The notes below the pieces were generated by a model that saw only the letters and a list, made by a program, of their open reading frames with translations, was not told the origin of the DNA and ran no database searches. A stretch of 64,000 nt of DNA from Bradyrhizobium sp. 186 (GTDB lineage: Bacteria; Pseudomonadota; Alphaproteobacteria; Rhizobiales; Xanthobacteraceae). The DNA is taken from the NCBI RefSeq assembly GCF_023101685.1, contig NZ_CP082164.1:9362001-9426000 (forward strand), given 5' to 3'. How positions within the stretch are numbered: position 1 is the first letter of the stretch; each line of letters begins with the position of its first letter. Both the position numbers and the translations under genes were made by a program. This document shows, piece after piece, positions 43,606 through 51,585 of the stretch.

Positions 43606-44469
43606 CTAATGGTCAAGCGCGCTGGTCAGCGCCTTTATATTGTGCCTGACCATGTCAATGTAAGTGGGGGCAGGTCCCTTTTCGCCGGTCAAACCGTCCG
43701 AAATCAGGATCCCGCCGACTTTCGAGCCGGTCTCGGCCGCGATCCGCCGGATCAGCCGGTCATCGCTGATATTCTCTAGGAACACGGCCGGGATTTTTTG
43801 GGCCTTGACCTGGCCGATGATGCCGGCAATGTCCCGCGCGCTGGGCTCGGTTTCGGTGGAGACCCCCAAGGGCGCGATGAACTGGACGCCATATTCGGCG
43901 GCGAAATAGCCGAAGGCGTCATGGGTCGAGATCACCTTGCGCCGGTCCGGGGGGATTTTGGCGACGGCCTCACGCACCTCGCGGTCGAGCGTTTCGAGCT
44001 TTTCCAGATAGGCTTTGGCCTGGGCGCGGAAGAAGTCCGCGCCATCCGGGTCAGCGGCGGCCAGCGCATTGGCGATGTCGGTCACGTAGATCTTGGCGTT
44101 GGGGACGGATTGCCAGGCATGCGGATCGGCGGCCGCGCCGAGCTTCAGGGGCGTGATGCCGGCGCTTGCGGTCACGACCGTCGCCTTGCTGCCCGAGGAC
44201 TGCACCAGCCGCGGCAGCCAGCCTTCGAGGCCGAGCCCGTTGACGATGACGAGCTTCGCGTCCGCGACCCGCTTCGCATCACCGGGCGCTGGCGTATAAA
44301 CATGGACGTCGCTGTCGGCCCCGACCAGCGTCGTCAGGCTGACGCGGTCACCGCCGACATTGCGGACGAAATCGGCGAGGATCGAGAAGCTCGCGACGAC
44401 GTTGAGCCGCTCGGCGGCATGCAGCGGCGAGGCGATCAGCAAGAGCACACAAAGAAGGATACGCCGCAT
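43606..44469 (-). CDS. znuA: Zinc ABC transporter substrate-binding protein (ZnuA-type)
   Basis: The protein has 287 residues: a signal peptide (MRRILLCVLLLIASPLHA) and the cluster A-I metal-binding fold. Likely ligands are His in SDVHVYTP, His in ADPHAWQS, His in STHDAFGYF and Asp in LISDGLTG, a three-His-one-Asp pattern also seen in manganese-binding relatives. The His-rich flexible loop of enterobacterial ZnuA is missing. The next gene upstream (znuB) ends seven bases before its start. Zinc is favoured over manganese because the operon is headed by a Zur-like box. Confidence 0.88.
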   Translation of the reverse strand: MRRILLCVLLLIASPLHAAERLNVVASFSILADFVRNVGGDRVSLTTLVGADSDVHVYTPAPGDAKRVADAKLVIVNGLGLEGWLPRLVQSSGSKATVVTASAGITPLKLGAAADPHAWQSVPNAKIYVTDIANALAAADPDGADFFRAQAKAYLEKLETLDREVREAVAKIPPDRRKVISTHDAFGYFAAEYGVQFIAPLGVSTETEPSARDIAGIIGQVKAQKIPAVFLENISDDRLIRRIAAETGSKVGGILISDGLTGEKGPAPTYIDMVRHNIKALTSALDH

Positions 44470-44475
44470 CGGTCG

Positions 44476-45345
44476 TCACGCTTCCAGATGCCGGCCGGGA
44501 AATATCTGCCTGACGACACCGCCGACGCGGCCAAACAGGACCGAGACGATGTAGAGCGCGCTCGCCACGAGAATGATCGCAGGTCCCGACGGCACGCGGG
44601 TCTGGAACGACAGCACGAGGCCGGCATAGCCCGAGACCGCCGCGGCGATCACGGCGATGCAGATCATCACTGTGAGATCGCGCGACCAGAACCGCGCGAT
44701 GCCGGCGGGCAGGATCATCAGGCCGACCGCCAGAAGCGTGCCGAGCGCCTGAAAGCCGTTGACGAGATTGATGACGACCAGCGCAAGGAAGGCGAGGTGC
44801 GCAGGGCCGCCGGCGCGGCTCACGGTACGCAGAAATAATGGATCGACGCTCTCGATCACCAGCGGGCGATAGATCACGGCCAGCACGAGCAGCGTAACCG
44901 TGGCGTTAAACGCGACCACCAGCAGCGTCTGGTCGTCCATCGCGAGGACGTTGCCGAACAGCACGTGCAGCAGGTCGATATTGGTGCCCTTGATCGAAAC
45001 GATGGTGACGCCCAGCGCCAGTGAGGCCAGGTAGAAGGTCGCCAGCGAGGCGTCCTCCTTCAGCCCGGTCGAGCGCGAGACGAGGCCTGCGAGGATCGCC
45101 ACGGCAAAGCCCGCGATCAGGCCGCCGGCCGTCATCGCGAACAGATTGAGGCCGGAGAGCAGGAAACCGACGGCCGCGCCCGGCAGGATCGCGTGCGCCA
45201 TGGCGTCACCGACGAGGCTCATCCGCCGCAGCATCAGGAACATGCCGATCGGCGCCCCCGCGAGCGACAGCGCGATGACGGCCGCGAGCGCACGCCGCAT
45301 GAACTCGAATTCGGTGAACGGGCCGATCAGCGCGTCGTAGAGCAT
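44476..45345 (-). CDS. znuB: Metal ABC transporter permease (ZnuB-type)
   Basis: A 289-residue integral membrane permease of the ABC-3 family: FEFMRRALAAVIALSLAGAPIGMFLMLRRMSLVGDAMAHAILPGAAVGFL is the family N-terminus, with the SLVGDAMAHA segment contacting the ATPase, and LGTLLAVGLMILPAGIARFWSRDL marks a late helix pair. Seven to nine helices can be traced. It forms the membrane pore of the ZnuABC uptake system and sits between znuC and znuA with gaps of only six bases. Confidence 0.92.
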   Translation of the reverse strand: MLYDALIGPFTEFEFMRRALAAVIALSLAGAPIGMFLMLRRMSLVGDAMAHAILPGAAVGFLLSGLNLFAMTAGGLIAGFAVAILAGLVSRSTGLKEDASLATFYLASLALGVTIVSIKGTNIDLLHVLFGNVLAMDDQTLLVVAFNATVTLLVLAVIYRPLVIESVDPLFLRTVSRAGGPAHLAFLALVVINLVNGFQALGTLLAVGLMILPAGIARFWSRDLTVMICIAVIAAAVSGYAGLVLSFQTRVPSGPAIILVASALYIVSVLFGRVGGVVRQIFPGRHLEA

Positions 45346-45351
45346 CAGTTA

Positions 45352-46107
45352 TCACGCCGCCCGCGAGCGGGCATCATCGGCCGCGCAGGCCGCGGCACTG
45401 TCGTCGAAGGCCTCGCACATCCGCATCGCAACCATCAGGTTTTCCGGCGTCAGCACCTCCGCCGTCGGCCCCCACGCCACGGGCCCGCGCGCCAGCACCA
45501 GCGTCTCGCTGAAGTGCGTTCGCACCATCTCCAGGTCGTGCAGCGCGGCCAGCACGGTGCGGCCCTCGCCGTGCCAGTGTCTTACCAGCGCAAGCAGGTC
45601 AGCCGTGGTCTTGCTGTCGATGGCGTTGAAGGGTTCGTCGAGCACGATCAGGCTCGCGTCCTGGAGCAACACGCGCGCGAACAATACCCGCTGCATCTGC
45701 CCGCCGGAGAGCGTGCCGATCGGGCGGTTCTCAAAACCGTTGAGGCCAACGGCCGCAATTGCATGCAGGATCTTTTCGCGCGCGGCCTTGCCGATGCCGC
45801 CGAACAGGCCGGTCGCGCGCCACAGTCCGGTGGCGACGAAATCGAACACGGAGATCGGGAAGCTGCGGTCGATCTCCGCGCTCTGCGGCAGATAGGCGAT
45901 ATCGCGGGAGTCGAGGCCGCCGAGATGGATGCTGCCGTCGAGCGGCCCGAGGATGCCGACGATGCCGCGCAGCAGCGTCGACTTGCCGGCGCCGTTCGGT
46001 CCGATCACGGCAACCAGCGCGCCCGGTGCGACCTCGCCATTAAGGTGGTGCACGGCCGGATGCCGGTCGTAGCCGAGCGTGACATTGTGGAAATGCAGCC
46101 CCGCCAT
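45352..46107 (-). CDS. znuC: Metal ABC transporter ATPase (ZnuC-type)
   Basis: ATP-binding subunit of the zinc importer, 251 residues. Walker A is VIGPNGAGKSTLLRG (about 34), the Q-loop lies in AYLPQS, the signature is GTLSGGQMQRVLFARVLLQ (about 130), Walker B is LIVLDEPFNAID, and the switch His is in ALHDLEMV. The C-terminus is short and lacks the extended His-containing tail of some ZnuC proteins. ATG 46107 has GAGGTG just before it; upstream in-frame residues are not conserved in character. It is the second gene of the zinc operon, directly after the His-rich peptide gene. Confidence 0.93.
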   Translation of the reverse strand: MAGLHFHNVTLGYDRHPAVHHLNGEVAPGALVAVIGPNGAGKSTLLRGIVGILGPLDGSIHLGGLDSRDIAYLPQSAEIDRSFPISVFDFVATGLWRATGLFGGIGKAAREKILHAIAAVGLNGFENRPIGTLSGGQMQRVLFARVLLQDASLIVLDEPFNAIDSKTTADLLALVRHWHGEGRTVLAALHDLEMVRTHFSETLVLARGPVAWGPTAEVLTPENLMVAMRMCEAFDDSAAACAADDARSRAA

Positions 46108-46109
46108 GG

Positions 46110-46328
46110 TCACCTCATCGCCAGCCACACGGTGCCCCACAGCACTGCGCAGACGGCAAGTGCGGCCGAGAGGCGTGCCATCACGGTCATGCGCAGGATC
46201 GACCAGGGCGCCGCCTGAGCCGGATGCGGCACTGCTGCGTCATGGACGTGGGCGTGCGAGTGGTCATGCCCATGGGCATGGTCATGGGAGTGGTCGTGAT
46301 GGTGGGCGTGGGACGCGGCGGGAACCAT
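46110..46328 (-). CDS. Histidine-rich single-pass membrane peptide heading the zinc operon
   Basis: The peptide is 72 residues. The first half (about residues 7-35) carries 14 histidines alternating with Asp, Ser and Ala; the second half has one hydrophobic helix (about 51-70, ARLSAALAVCAVLWGTVWL). It probably sits in the inner membrane with the His tract free to bind zinc. ZnuA of this operon lacks a His-rich loop, so this peptide may take over metal capture, which is inference. An in-frame TAA lies four codons upstream of ATG 46328, so the start is certain if the gene is real. There is no clear ribosome site. The stop is three bases before znuC. Confidence 0.72.
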   Translation of the reverse strand: MVPAASHAHHHDHSHDHAHGHDHSHAHVHDAAVPHPAQAAPWSILRMTVMARLSAALAVCAVLWGTVWLAMR

Positions 46329-46336
46329 TTGAGGAC

Positions 46337-46354
46337 GTTATATTATAACATTAC
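46337..46354 (-). promoter_or_regulatory. Zur box overlapping the -10 element of the zinc operon
   Basis: On the minus strand the 18-base near-palindrome GTAATGTTATAATATAAC closely matches the Zur operator of alphaproteobacteria. It contains a TATAAT -10 sequence and ends nine bases before the ATG of the His-rich peptide. Zinc-loaded Zur should therefore block RNA polymerase directly, and the transcript would be leaderless or nearly so. Confidence 0.82.
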
Positions 46355-46370
46355 GCCTGTCCACGCCCGC

Positions 46371-46871
46371 TCAGGGCTTGCCGATCACCATTGCGATGGC
46401 GGCGGCCACGAACGGGAACGGCACTGAAACCGCGCAGCGGAACCAGACGAAACGGGCCGGCATGAACGGGATTTCCCACAAGATCACCCGCTGGAAGGCG
46501 AACAGCGCCCAGGCCACGACATAGGCGACCACCTGCGGCACGCCGCCGCCCGACTTCAGCGCCACCGTCCCAATCGAGAAACCGATCACCGGCCCGCCCG
46601 GCGTGGCGGCTCCGGCGACCACGGCGGTCGCAACCCCAAGCCAGCCGCTGTCCGGCCCGAGCCAGCCGGTGATCACCTCCTGCGGGATGATGGCGGCGAT
46701 ATAGCCGGAGCCGATCACCCCTAGCGCAATCCGCGGCACGATGTTGATGAAGTCCATGGAACCTTCGCGCAGCGAGGCCTTGAACACCGGAGGGCCGCGG
46801 CGGAAGGCGATCAGGCCAACGCCGAGCACCGAGCCCCACAGCAGGATGTCGATGAGAAGCGCGGCGCTCAA
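46371..46871 (-). CDS. Membrane permease, second half of a split YraQ/ArsP-like transporter
   Basis: A 166-residue membrane protein starting at a TTG whose TTGA overlaps the stop of the preceding gene; GAGGAG lies five bases upstream. Hydrophobic helices include ALLIDILLWGSVLGVGLIAF, a conserved GSGYIAAIIPQEVITGWLGP loop and ATPGGPVIGFSIGTVAL, the same PGGP motif seen in its partner. This is the second-half type of permeases in the DUF318/YraQ superfamily, which includes the arsenical exporter ArsP. It is presumably a heterodimer with the 203-residue protein. The substrate is unknown. Confidence 0.72.
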   Translation of the reverse strand: MSAALLIDILLWGSVLGVGLIAFRRGPPVFKASLREGSMDFINIVPRIALGVIGSGYIAAIIPQEVITGWLGPDSGWLGVATAVVAGAATPGGPVIGFSIGTVALKSGGGVPQVVAYVVAWALFAFQRVILWEIPFMPARFVWFRCAVSVPFPFVAAAIAMVIGKP

Positions 46872-47479
46872 TTCGTCTCCTCGTCGCTCGCACGCCTCGG
46901 ATAGAGCCGGACATAGACGAAGCGGCCGAGCGCGCCGGCGAGCACCGGCAGCGGCAGCGAGATGACGATGCGCCACAGCGTGAAGTCGGTGCCCATGATC
47001 GGGATTTCCCAGGCGACCGCGCGGCCATAGCCGATCAGGGTCCAGCTCACGACCATGGCGATGGTGGCGCCGAAATCGGCCCCGACCGCGAGCAGCGCGC
47101 TCGCCACCGGATAGGCGGTGAACGGTCCGCCCGGCAGGATCGCGCCGAAGGCGGTGCCGATCAAAAGCCCCTTCAGCCCGGACTTCGGTCCGAGCGAGCG
47201 CGACACCCTTTCGTGCGGCAGGATTTCCGAGATGAATGCGCCGAGCAGGCAGCCCGCGAGCACGCGGGGCAGGATGCCGCCGAACAGCGAGAGGTCGTGG
47301 GTCAGGATGTCCAGAACGCCGCTGGTGCCGTCACGCCGCCAGACCAGCGCCGCGCTCACCGCCACCAGCACCGCGATCATGATCGTCGACCAGCCGATCG
47401 GCTTGCGCACACGCCCCGGCCGCGGCTCGGACTCGGCGTCCGCGGCAGGCGCCGGGTCTTTTGCGGAAGGTTCTGACAA
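46868..47479 (-). CDS. Membrane permease, first half of a split YraQ/ArsP-like transporter
   Basis: This 203-residue permease has about five helices: TIMIAVLVAVSAALVW, LFGGILPRVLAGCLLGAFISEILP, then the conserved loop RVSRSLGPKSGLKGLLIGTAFGAILPGGPFTAYPVASALLAVG, and GATIAMVVSWTLIGYGRAVAWEIPIMG. The PGGP-containing re-entrant motif recurs in the downstream gene, supporting an internal-repeat transporter encoded as two genes. The N-terminal tail (about 25 residues) is polar and Pro-rich. It is translationally coupled to its partner. It lies beside the zinc operon but its own promoter is not evident. Confidence 0.75.
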   Translation of the reverse strand: MSEPSAKDPAPAADAESEPRPGRVRKPIGWSTIMIAVLVAVSAALVWRRDGTSGVLDILTHDLSLFGGILPRVLAGCLLGAFISEILPHERVSRSLGPKSGLKGLLIGTAFGAILPGGPFTAYPVASALLAVGADFGATIAMVVSWTLIGYGRAVAWEIPIMGTDFTLWRIVISLPLPVLAGALGRFVYVRLYPRRASDEETN

Positions 47480-47605
47480 CGGGTTGGAATCGGCTCGGTG
47501 GGAGGCCTGTCCTGATTAAGGGCGACGCCGACGCGATGCAAACAGTACGATGACAGACCGATGCGCGCACTGCGCAGGGCTGGTTCGCTGCATTCCGCAC
47601 GGCAA

Positions 47606-47633
47606 AAAGGCGGCCGCGTTGGCGACCGCCTTT
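47606..47633 (-). terminator. Bidirectional hairpin terminator downstream of sodB
   Basis: AAAGGCGG pairs with CCGCCTTT (47606-47613/47626-47633). On the minus strand it continues into TTTTT, suited to end the sodB transcript; on the plus strand a weaker T-rich tail follows. Confidence 0.65.
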
Positions 47634-47642
47634 CATTTTCGC

Positions 47643-47726
47643 CATTCCGGGGCGCGCACGGCGCGAACCCGGAATCTCGCACCACAATTCTGGATTCCGG
47701 GTTCGCCCTGCGGGCGCCCCGGAATG
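47643..47726. repeat. Palindromic repeat (CATTCCGGGGCGC family)
   Basis: An 84-base inverted repeat with CATTCCGGGGCGC and GCGCCCCGGAATG ends and inner CCGGAATC/GATTCCGG, same family as 40197-40306, lying between sodB and its terminator. Confidence 0.85.
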
Positions 47727-47740
47727 ACCGAATGGCTAAC

Positions 47741-48337
47741 TCACGCCTTGTCGAACAGGGACTCGACGTATTCCCAGTTCACGAGGTTCTCGACGAACGC
47801 CTTCAGATAGTCCGGACGGCGGTTGCGATAGTCGATGTAGTAGGAGTGCTCCCAGACGTCGCAGCCGAGGATCGGGGTGGCGCCGTGCACCAGCGGATTC
47901 TCGCCGTTCGGGGTCTTGGAGATCTCGAGCTTGCCGTTCTTGACCTGGAGCCAGCACCAGCCGGAGCCGAACTGGCCGACGCCGGCCGCCTGGAAGTCCG
48001 TCTTGAACTTCTCGAAACCGCCGAGGTCCTCGTTGATCTTCTTCTCGAGCTTGCCCGGCAGCTTGGTGCCGCCGCCATTGGGCTTCATCCAGCTCCAGAA
48101 GTGGATGTGGTTGTAGTGCTGGCCGGCATTGTTGAACACGGCGGGGTTCTTGCCGAACGAGCCCTTGACGATCTCCTCAAGGGACTTGCCTTCCCATTCG
48201 GTCCCCTTGAGCGCGTTGTTGCCGTTGGTGACGTAGGCCTGATGATGCTTGTCGTGGTGGAATTCCAGCGTCTCCTTCGACATGAATTGCCCGAGGGCGT
48301 CATAGGCGTAAGGAAGTGGGGGCAGCGTGAATGTCAT
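47741..48337 (-). CDS. sodB: Superoxide dismutase (Fe/Mn type)
   Basis: SodB, 198 residues, converts superoxide to oxygen and hydrogen peroxide in the cytoplasm. Ligands are His in LEFHHDKHHQAYV (about 26-31), His in AGQHYNHIHFWSWM (about 75), Asp in GCDVWEHSYYIDYRNRR and the following His (about 157-161). AGVGQFGSGWCWLQV holds the family helix. WSWMKPNGG and the Gln position at AGQHYNH lean to the iron-type enzyme, but metal choice cannot be fixed from sequence. An exact EcfG-type promoter lies about 35 bases upstream, linking it to general stress. A hairpin terminator follows after a repeat. Confidence 0.95.
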   Translation of the reverse strand: MTFTLPPLPYAYDALGQFMSKETLEFHHDKHHQAYVTNGNNALKGTEWEGKSLEEIVKGSFGKNPAVFNNAGQHYNHIHFWSWMKPNGGGTKLPGKLEKKINEDLGGFEKFKTDFQAAGVGQFGSGWCWLQVKNGKLEISKTPNGENPLVHGATPILGCDVWEHSYYIDYRNRRPDYLKAFVENLVNWEYVESLFDKA

Positions 48338-48371
48338 GGGTTCTTGTCCGCAACTGATGGGAACGAGGCTT

Positions 48372-48397
48372 AACGGTCATCCCTTATAGAAGGTTCC
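48372..48397 (-). promoter_or_regulatory. EcfG-type promoter of sodB
   Basis: On the minus strand GGAAC (48393-48397), 17 bases, CGTT (48372-48375): an exact match to the EcfG consensus. The start site would fall near 48365, giving a leader of about 28 bases to the sodB ATG. Confidence 0.78.
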
Positions 48398-48566
48398 GCG
48401 GCCGTTAAATACCGCTATTTGCAATGCGGGCGCGACCTGGTTGCACAACTTCGCCGCAGGAATCGGGCGTCAACGGGCATGGTCGTTCGCCGTAAAATAT
48501 CATTGCCTTTGAAGCGGTTATGACAGAACGAACGCATCACGGAGCGGAGAGGCGAAAGGTAAAGCG

Positions 48567-49094
48567 ATGAGCATCGAGATCGATATTTTGAACGGCGACG
48601 CCTCGTGGTCGATCGCGGAGCCGCTGCATAGCGCAGTCTGGCCGCGCCACAGGGTCGAGAAGCAGCCCTGGGGTCACATCCTATGGGCCGATGCCGACCT
48701 TCGCGTGCTGATCGAGACACCCGAGGACGGCCTTGTCTGCCATGTCGGCATCTATTTCCGCACCATCAGCTGGAACGGACGCAAGGTGCATGTCGGCGGC
48801 ATCGGCGGCGTCTGCACGCGCGAGGATCGCCGCGGGCGCGGCTACGCGACGATGGCGATCGACGCGGCGGTGCACACCATGCGGGCCAACGAGGCGGTCC
48901 GCTTCGCGCTCCTGTTCTGCGAGCCGCACAATGTCGAATTCTACGAGGCCCGCAACTGGCACGCCTTTACCGGCGACGTCTATTGCGAGCAGCCGGAGGG
49001 GCGTATCCGGTTCGACCACATGGCGCCTTTCGTGTTCGACATCGCCCGCGCACCACGCCTGGGCACCATCGACCTATGCGGTCTGCCGTGGTGA
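48567..49094 (+). CDS. GNAT-family N-acetyltransferase
   Basis: The protein is 175 residues with the acetyl-CoA pocket VGGIGGVCTREDRRGRGYATMAIDAAVHTMR (about residues 72-102), containing the RRGRGYA loop of GNAT enzymes, and ending with FDIARAPRLGTIDLCGLPW. The catalytic His or Glu cannot be assigned. No partner gene is adjacent; it is divergent from sodB, with the EcfG promoter in the shared region but oriented toward sodB. The substrate is unknown. Confidence 0.82.
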   Translation: MSIEIDILNGDASWSIAEPLHSAVWPRHRVEKQPWGHILWADADLRVLIETPEDGLVCHVGIYFRTISWNGRKVHVGGIGGVCTREDRRGRGYATMAIDAAVHTMRANEAVRFALLFCEPHNVEFYEARNWHAFTGDVYCEQPEGRIRFDHMAPFVFDIARAPRLGTIDLCGLPW

Positions 49095-49243
49095 GGTTCT
49101 CGGGCTCTCGACCGCGGCCTCGGTCGCCTTCGTGCGCTGGGGCAAATGAGCGCAGGCAGATAAGCGCAGGAATGTGATTCCATCGGGCGTTGCACTATCC
49201 TGATGGGCTGCTATGGAGGCGCCTCCATTCCGGGGCTCTCTCC

Positions 49244-49681
49244 ATGACTTTCAGATTCGCCGTTCTGGCCGTTTTCCTGGCTGCGCTGTCCGGCGCACCC
49301 GCCCATGCGCAGAGCGCTGACGCGAGCGGCACCTGGCTGACCCAGGCGGGCGATGCGCGCGTGAAGATCAGCAAGTGCGGCAGCGGCGTCTGCGGCGTCA
49401 TCATCTGGCTGAGGGAGCCCTACGACACCGCGACCGGCCAGCCCGCGACCGACAGCAAGAATCCCAATCCCGCGCTCGCCAGGCGGGCGATGATCGGATT
49501 GCCGCTGTTCAGCGGCATGCAGCCCGCAGGCCCGAACAAATGGTCGGGCCAGATCTACAATGCCGATGACGGCAGCACCTATGCGAGCAGCGTCACCGTC
49601 ACGGGCGCGGACGCGCTGCGGGTCGAAGGCTGCGTCGGCGCGCTCTGCGGCGGCGAGACCTGGACGCGGGCGGGACGCTAA
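49244..49681 (+). CDS. DUF2147 secreted protein
   Basis: A 145-residue protein with a signal peptide (MTFRFAVLAVFLAALSGAPAHA, cleaved after AHA/AQS) and a DUF2147 domain: ASGTWLTQAGDARVKISKCGSGVCGVIIWLREP at the start, FSGMQPAGPNKWSGQIYNADDGSTYASSVTVTGADALRVEGCVGALCGGETWTR at the end. Four cysteines could make two disulphides. Function unknown; the family occurs widely in the envelope of Proteobacteria. ATG 49244 is chosen as the signal-peptide start. Confidence 0.85.
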   Translation: MTFRFAVLAVFLAALSGAPAHAQSADASGTWLTQAGDARVKISKCGSGVCGVIIWLREPYDTATGQPATDSKNPNPALARRAMIGLPLFSGMQPAGPNKWSGQIYNADDGSTYASSVTVTGADALRVEGCVGALCGGETWTRAGR

Positions 49682-50832
49682 CTCGCTCCCACCATCATCG
49701 CCTTCAGCGCCGTCGCCGCCGACGCATAACCGCCCCGCGCGCCGTCGATGAAGTGCACGTGATCGCTGCGCAGCGCCGACGGCGTGAAGCAGGTCATCAT
49801 CGCCGCGTCCTGCTGGTAGAGGCCGTAGCGCACGATGCCATCGCGCGCGGCAGCCGCGAGGCGATCGCTCAACGCGCGTTCGAGCTCCGGCGTGCAGTCG
49901 AGGATCATGCGCAGGCCGTCGTCATATTTGCGGAAGTCGGAGTTCTCGACCACCTGCCGCGTATAGAGCTTCGGCACGAAGCCGCCGACCTTGATGTCGA
50001 AGCGCATGATGAGATAGGCAAACAACGTGTAAGCGAGCACGCCGACGCGCCGCTGGAACAGCGAGCCGCCTCGCTTCGCGCGCGCCTCATACTCCAGCCC
50101 CTGCGGCGGCCATGTCAGCGGCGGCCCTTGCGACGGCACGGGCCGGCCGGCATCCGGACTGCGCTCGACCAGATGAATCACATCCTCGATCACCTTCCGG
50201 AACGCTTGCGCCTCGGTGCCGCGCGCCGGCACCACCAGCACCGACAAGATCAATCCGCGCGAGGCCGGAATCTCTTCGAATCGGCAGGAGAGCCCGGAGA
50301 GATCGGGCTGCGTCCCGGCGGGCGCTTCAGCGACGGCGAACTCGCCGCGCTTCATCGCGGCATCGGCCCAGCCCAACCCCCCGCCGGAGAACATCGCATA
50401 GGACAGGTTGGCCGACGGACCGAAGCGCGCGACACGCACGTCGAGGCCCTGCGCGCGAATGGCGCTCACCGGCACCAGCGCGACACGCATCTTCAGATCG
50501 AGATCCTCCCGCACCCAGGTCGCGGTCGCGGCCAGCGCTTCGCCGGCGCGATCGAGATCGCCGGGCGCGACCGCAAAGCTGGCACCGTCGCCGCCGAACA
50601 CGAAGGGGAATTCCCGCCCCTCCAGTGCATTCGTCACCGCCGCTATCACCGCGGCACCCGCCATGTTGACCGCCTTGTAGCGCTGCGCCGCGATCGCCTT
50701 GGTGGACTCGACTATGTCGGCGACGCCGATGGTCCAGTCGTCCGGCAGTGGCGAATAGAGCGCGGGATCCATCAGGCTGGTGAAGCCGCGGAAGACTGAA
50801 ATGCCGCCGTAGAAGGATTCGCCTGATGTCAT
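49678..50832 (-). CDS. DUF3095 protein (nucleotide-cyclase-like)
   Basis: A 384-residue cytoplasmic protein that covers the DUF3095 family. The N-terminal part reads like a class III cyclase core: LPDDWTIGVADIVESTKAIAAQRYKAVNMAGAAVIAA and FPFVFGGDGASFAV, the latter resembling the GDG metal-binding turn of adenylate cyclases. The second half (about residues 230-384) is an unrelated domain with FDIKVGGFVPKLYTRQVVENSDFRKYDDGLRMILDC. Whether it makes a cyclic nucleotide is unknown. ATG 50832 begins the recognisable protein; its 3' end overlaps the DUF2147 stop by four bases. Confidence 0.82.
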   Translation of the reverse strand: MTSGESFYGGISVFRGFTSLMDPALYSPLPDDWTIGVADIVESTKAIAAQRYKAVNMAGAAVIAAVTNALEGREFPFVFGGDGASFAVAPGDLDRAGEALAATATWVREDLDLKMRVALVPVSAIRAQGLDVRVARFGPSANLSYAMFSGGGLGWADAAMKRGEFAVAEAPAGTQPDLSGLSCRFEEIPASRGLILSVLVVPARGTEAQAFRKVIEDVIHLVERSPDAGRPVPSQGPPLTWPPQGLEYEARAKRGGSLFQRRVGVLAYTLFAYLIMRFDIKVGGFVPKLYTRQVVENSDFRKYDDGLRMILDCTPELERALSDRLAAAARDGIVRYGLYQQDAAMMTCFTPSALRSDHVHFIDGARGGYASAATALKAMMVGAS

Positions 50833-51082
50833 CGGGTGATGCCGGATGGTTGGGAAGCGCGTCCGAGAGAGATACGTGGCAGGGTCGATCCGGGTTCGCC
50901 AGCCAGCGCGCCCCCTCGAATTACCGATCATTGGCTGAAATGGACCCGGACAACAAGGTCACGCCGCGCCGCATTGCCGCAGTTCGTCATTGATCGGCAT
51001 CAAACAGTTGCCCGGCGATCGCTACTACGATTGGATCACTCATACCTTTAGCGGGATGATCGAGGTGTCTGACTTCGGCAAC

Positions 51083-51445
51083 ATGGATTCCACCTCTCCG
51101 ATGCGCCGGCGCACCGGGCTCGATGCGGTCAGCGCGGTGAAGATGCCGGAAGGACTGACCTCGGCCGTCGACGCCTGGGCCGAAGCTCATCATCTGACCC
51201 GTTCGGATGCGATCTGCAAGCTGGTCGAACTGGGCTTGAGGGCTGCACCCGCGGCACCGGCACCACCGCACTTGACGACCGGATCGGACGCCACCCGAAT
51301 CGAAGAGATCGCGGTGCACGAGATCGACCGGCTGCTCGATCCCGCGTTGCCGCAGGACGAACGCGAGCGCCGCATTCGCCGCCTCACCGAAGGACCGCCG
51401 GAGTTTTCACACGAACGGATCGATCTGCCGAAGCACGAACCGTGA
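51083..51445 (+). CDS. Ribbon-helix-helix-type small protein
   Basis: The protein of about 120 residues has one MetJ/Arc-like ribbon-helix-helix segment (about residues 14-45: VKMPEGLTSAVDAWAEAHHLTRSDAICKLVELGLRAA), which makes DNA binding likely. The C-terminal half is helical and charged (VHEIDRLLDPALPQDERERRIRRL). No toxin gene is next to it, so it is not an obvious antitoxin. The start is uncertain: ATG 51083 is used, but upstream in-frame ATG 51056 or TTG 50990 remain possible. It precedes the repeat/IS region. Confidence 0.6.
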   Translation: MDSTSPMRRRTGLDAVSAVKMPEGLTSAVDAWAEAHHLTRSDAICKLVELGLRAAPAAPAPPHLTTGSDATRIEEIAVHEIDRLLDPALPQDERERRIRRLTEGPPEFSHERIDLPKHEP

Positions 51446-51510
51446 GCGCCGATACACGCTAAATCGCGATGAGATGAGGATGAATCATCATCGCGCTTTA
51501 GGTGTTGTTT

Positions 51511-51585
51511 GAGCATGATCTCCGCGCAAGCGCGTCCCGCGTTTGTCGCGAGGGAAAACCGCTTCGCACTTTTCCGGATCATGCT
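51511..51585. repeat. Palindromic repeat (GAGCATGATC family) at the IS target
   Basis: GAGCATGATC and GATCATGCT arms enclose a GGAAAACC/ACTTTTCCG core resembling 27543-27591. Its right end lies at the insertion site of the IS701-like element. Confidence 0.7.

Noticed and set aside
46868..47479. Idea that the split permease is part of the Zur-controlled operon
   Set aside because: The Zur-like box lies downstream of both permease genes in their reading direction, so it cannot control them.
49213..49228. Perfect 16-bp palindrome ATGGAGGC/GCCTCCAT before DUF2147
   Set aside because: No spacer or second copy and no partner regulator nearby; likely incidental, since no known operator fits.
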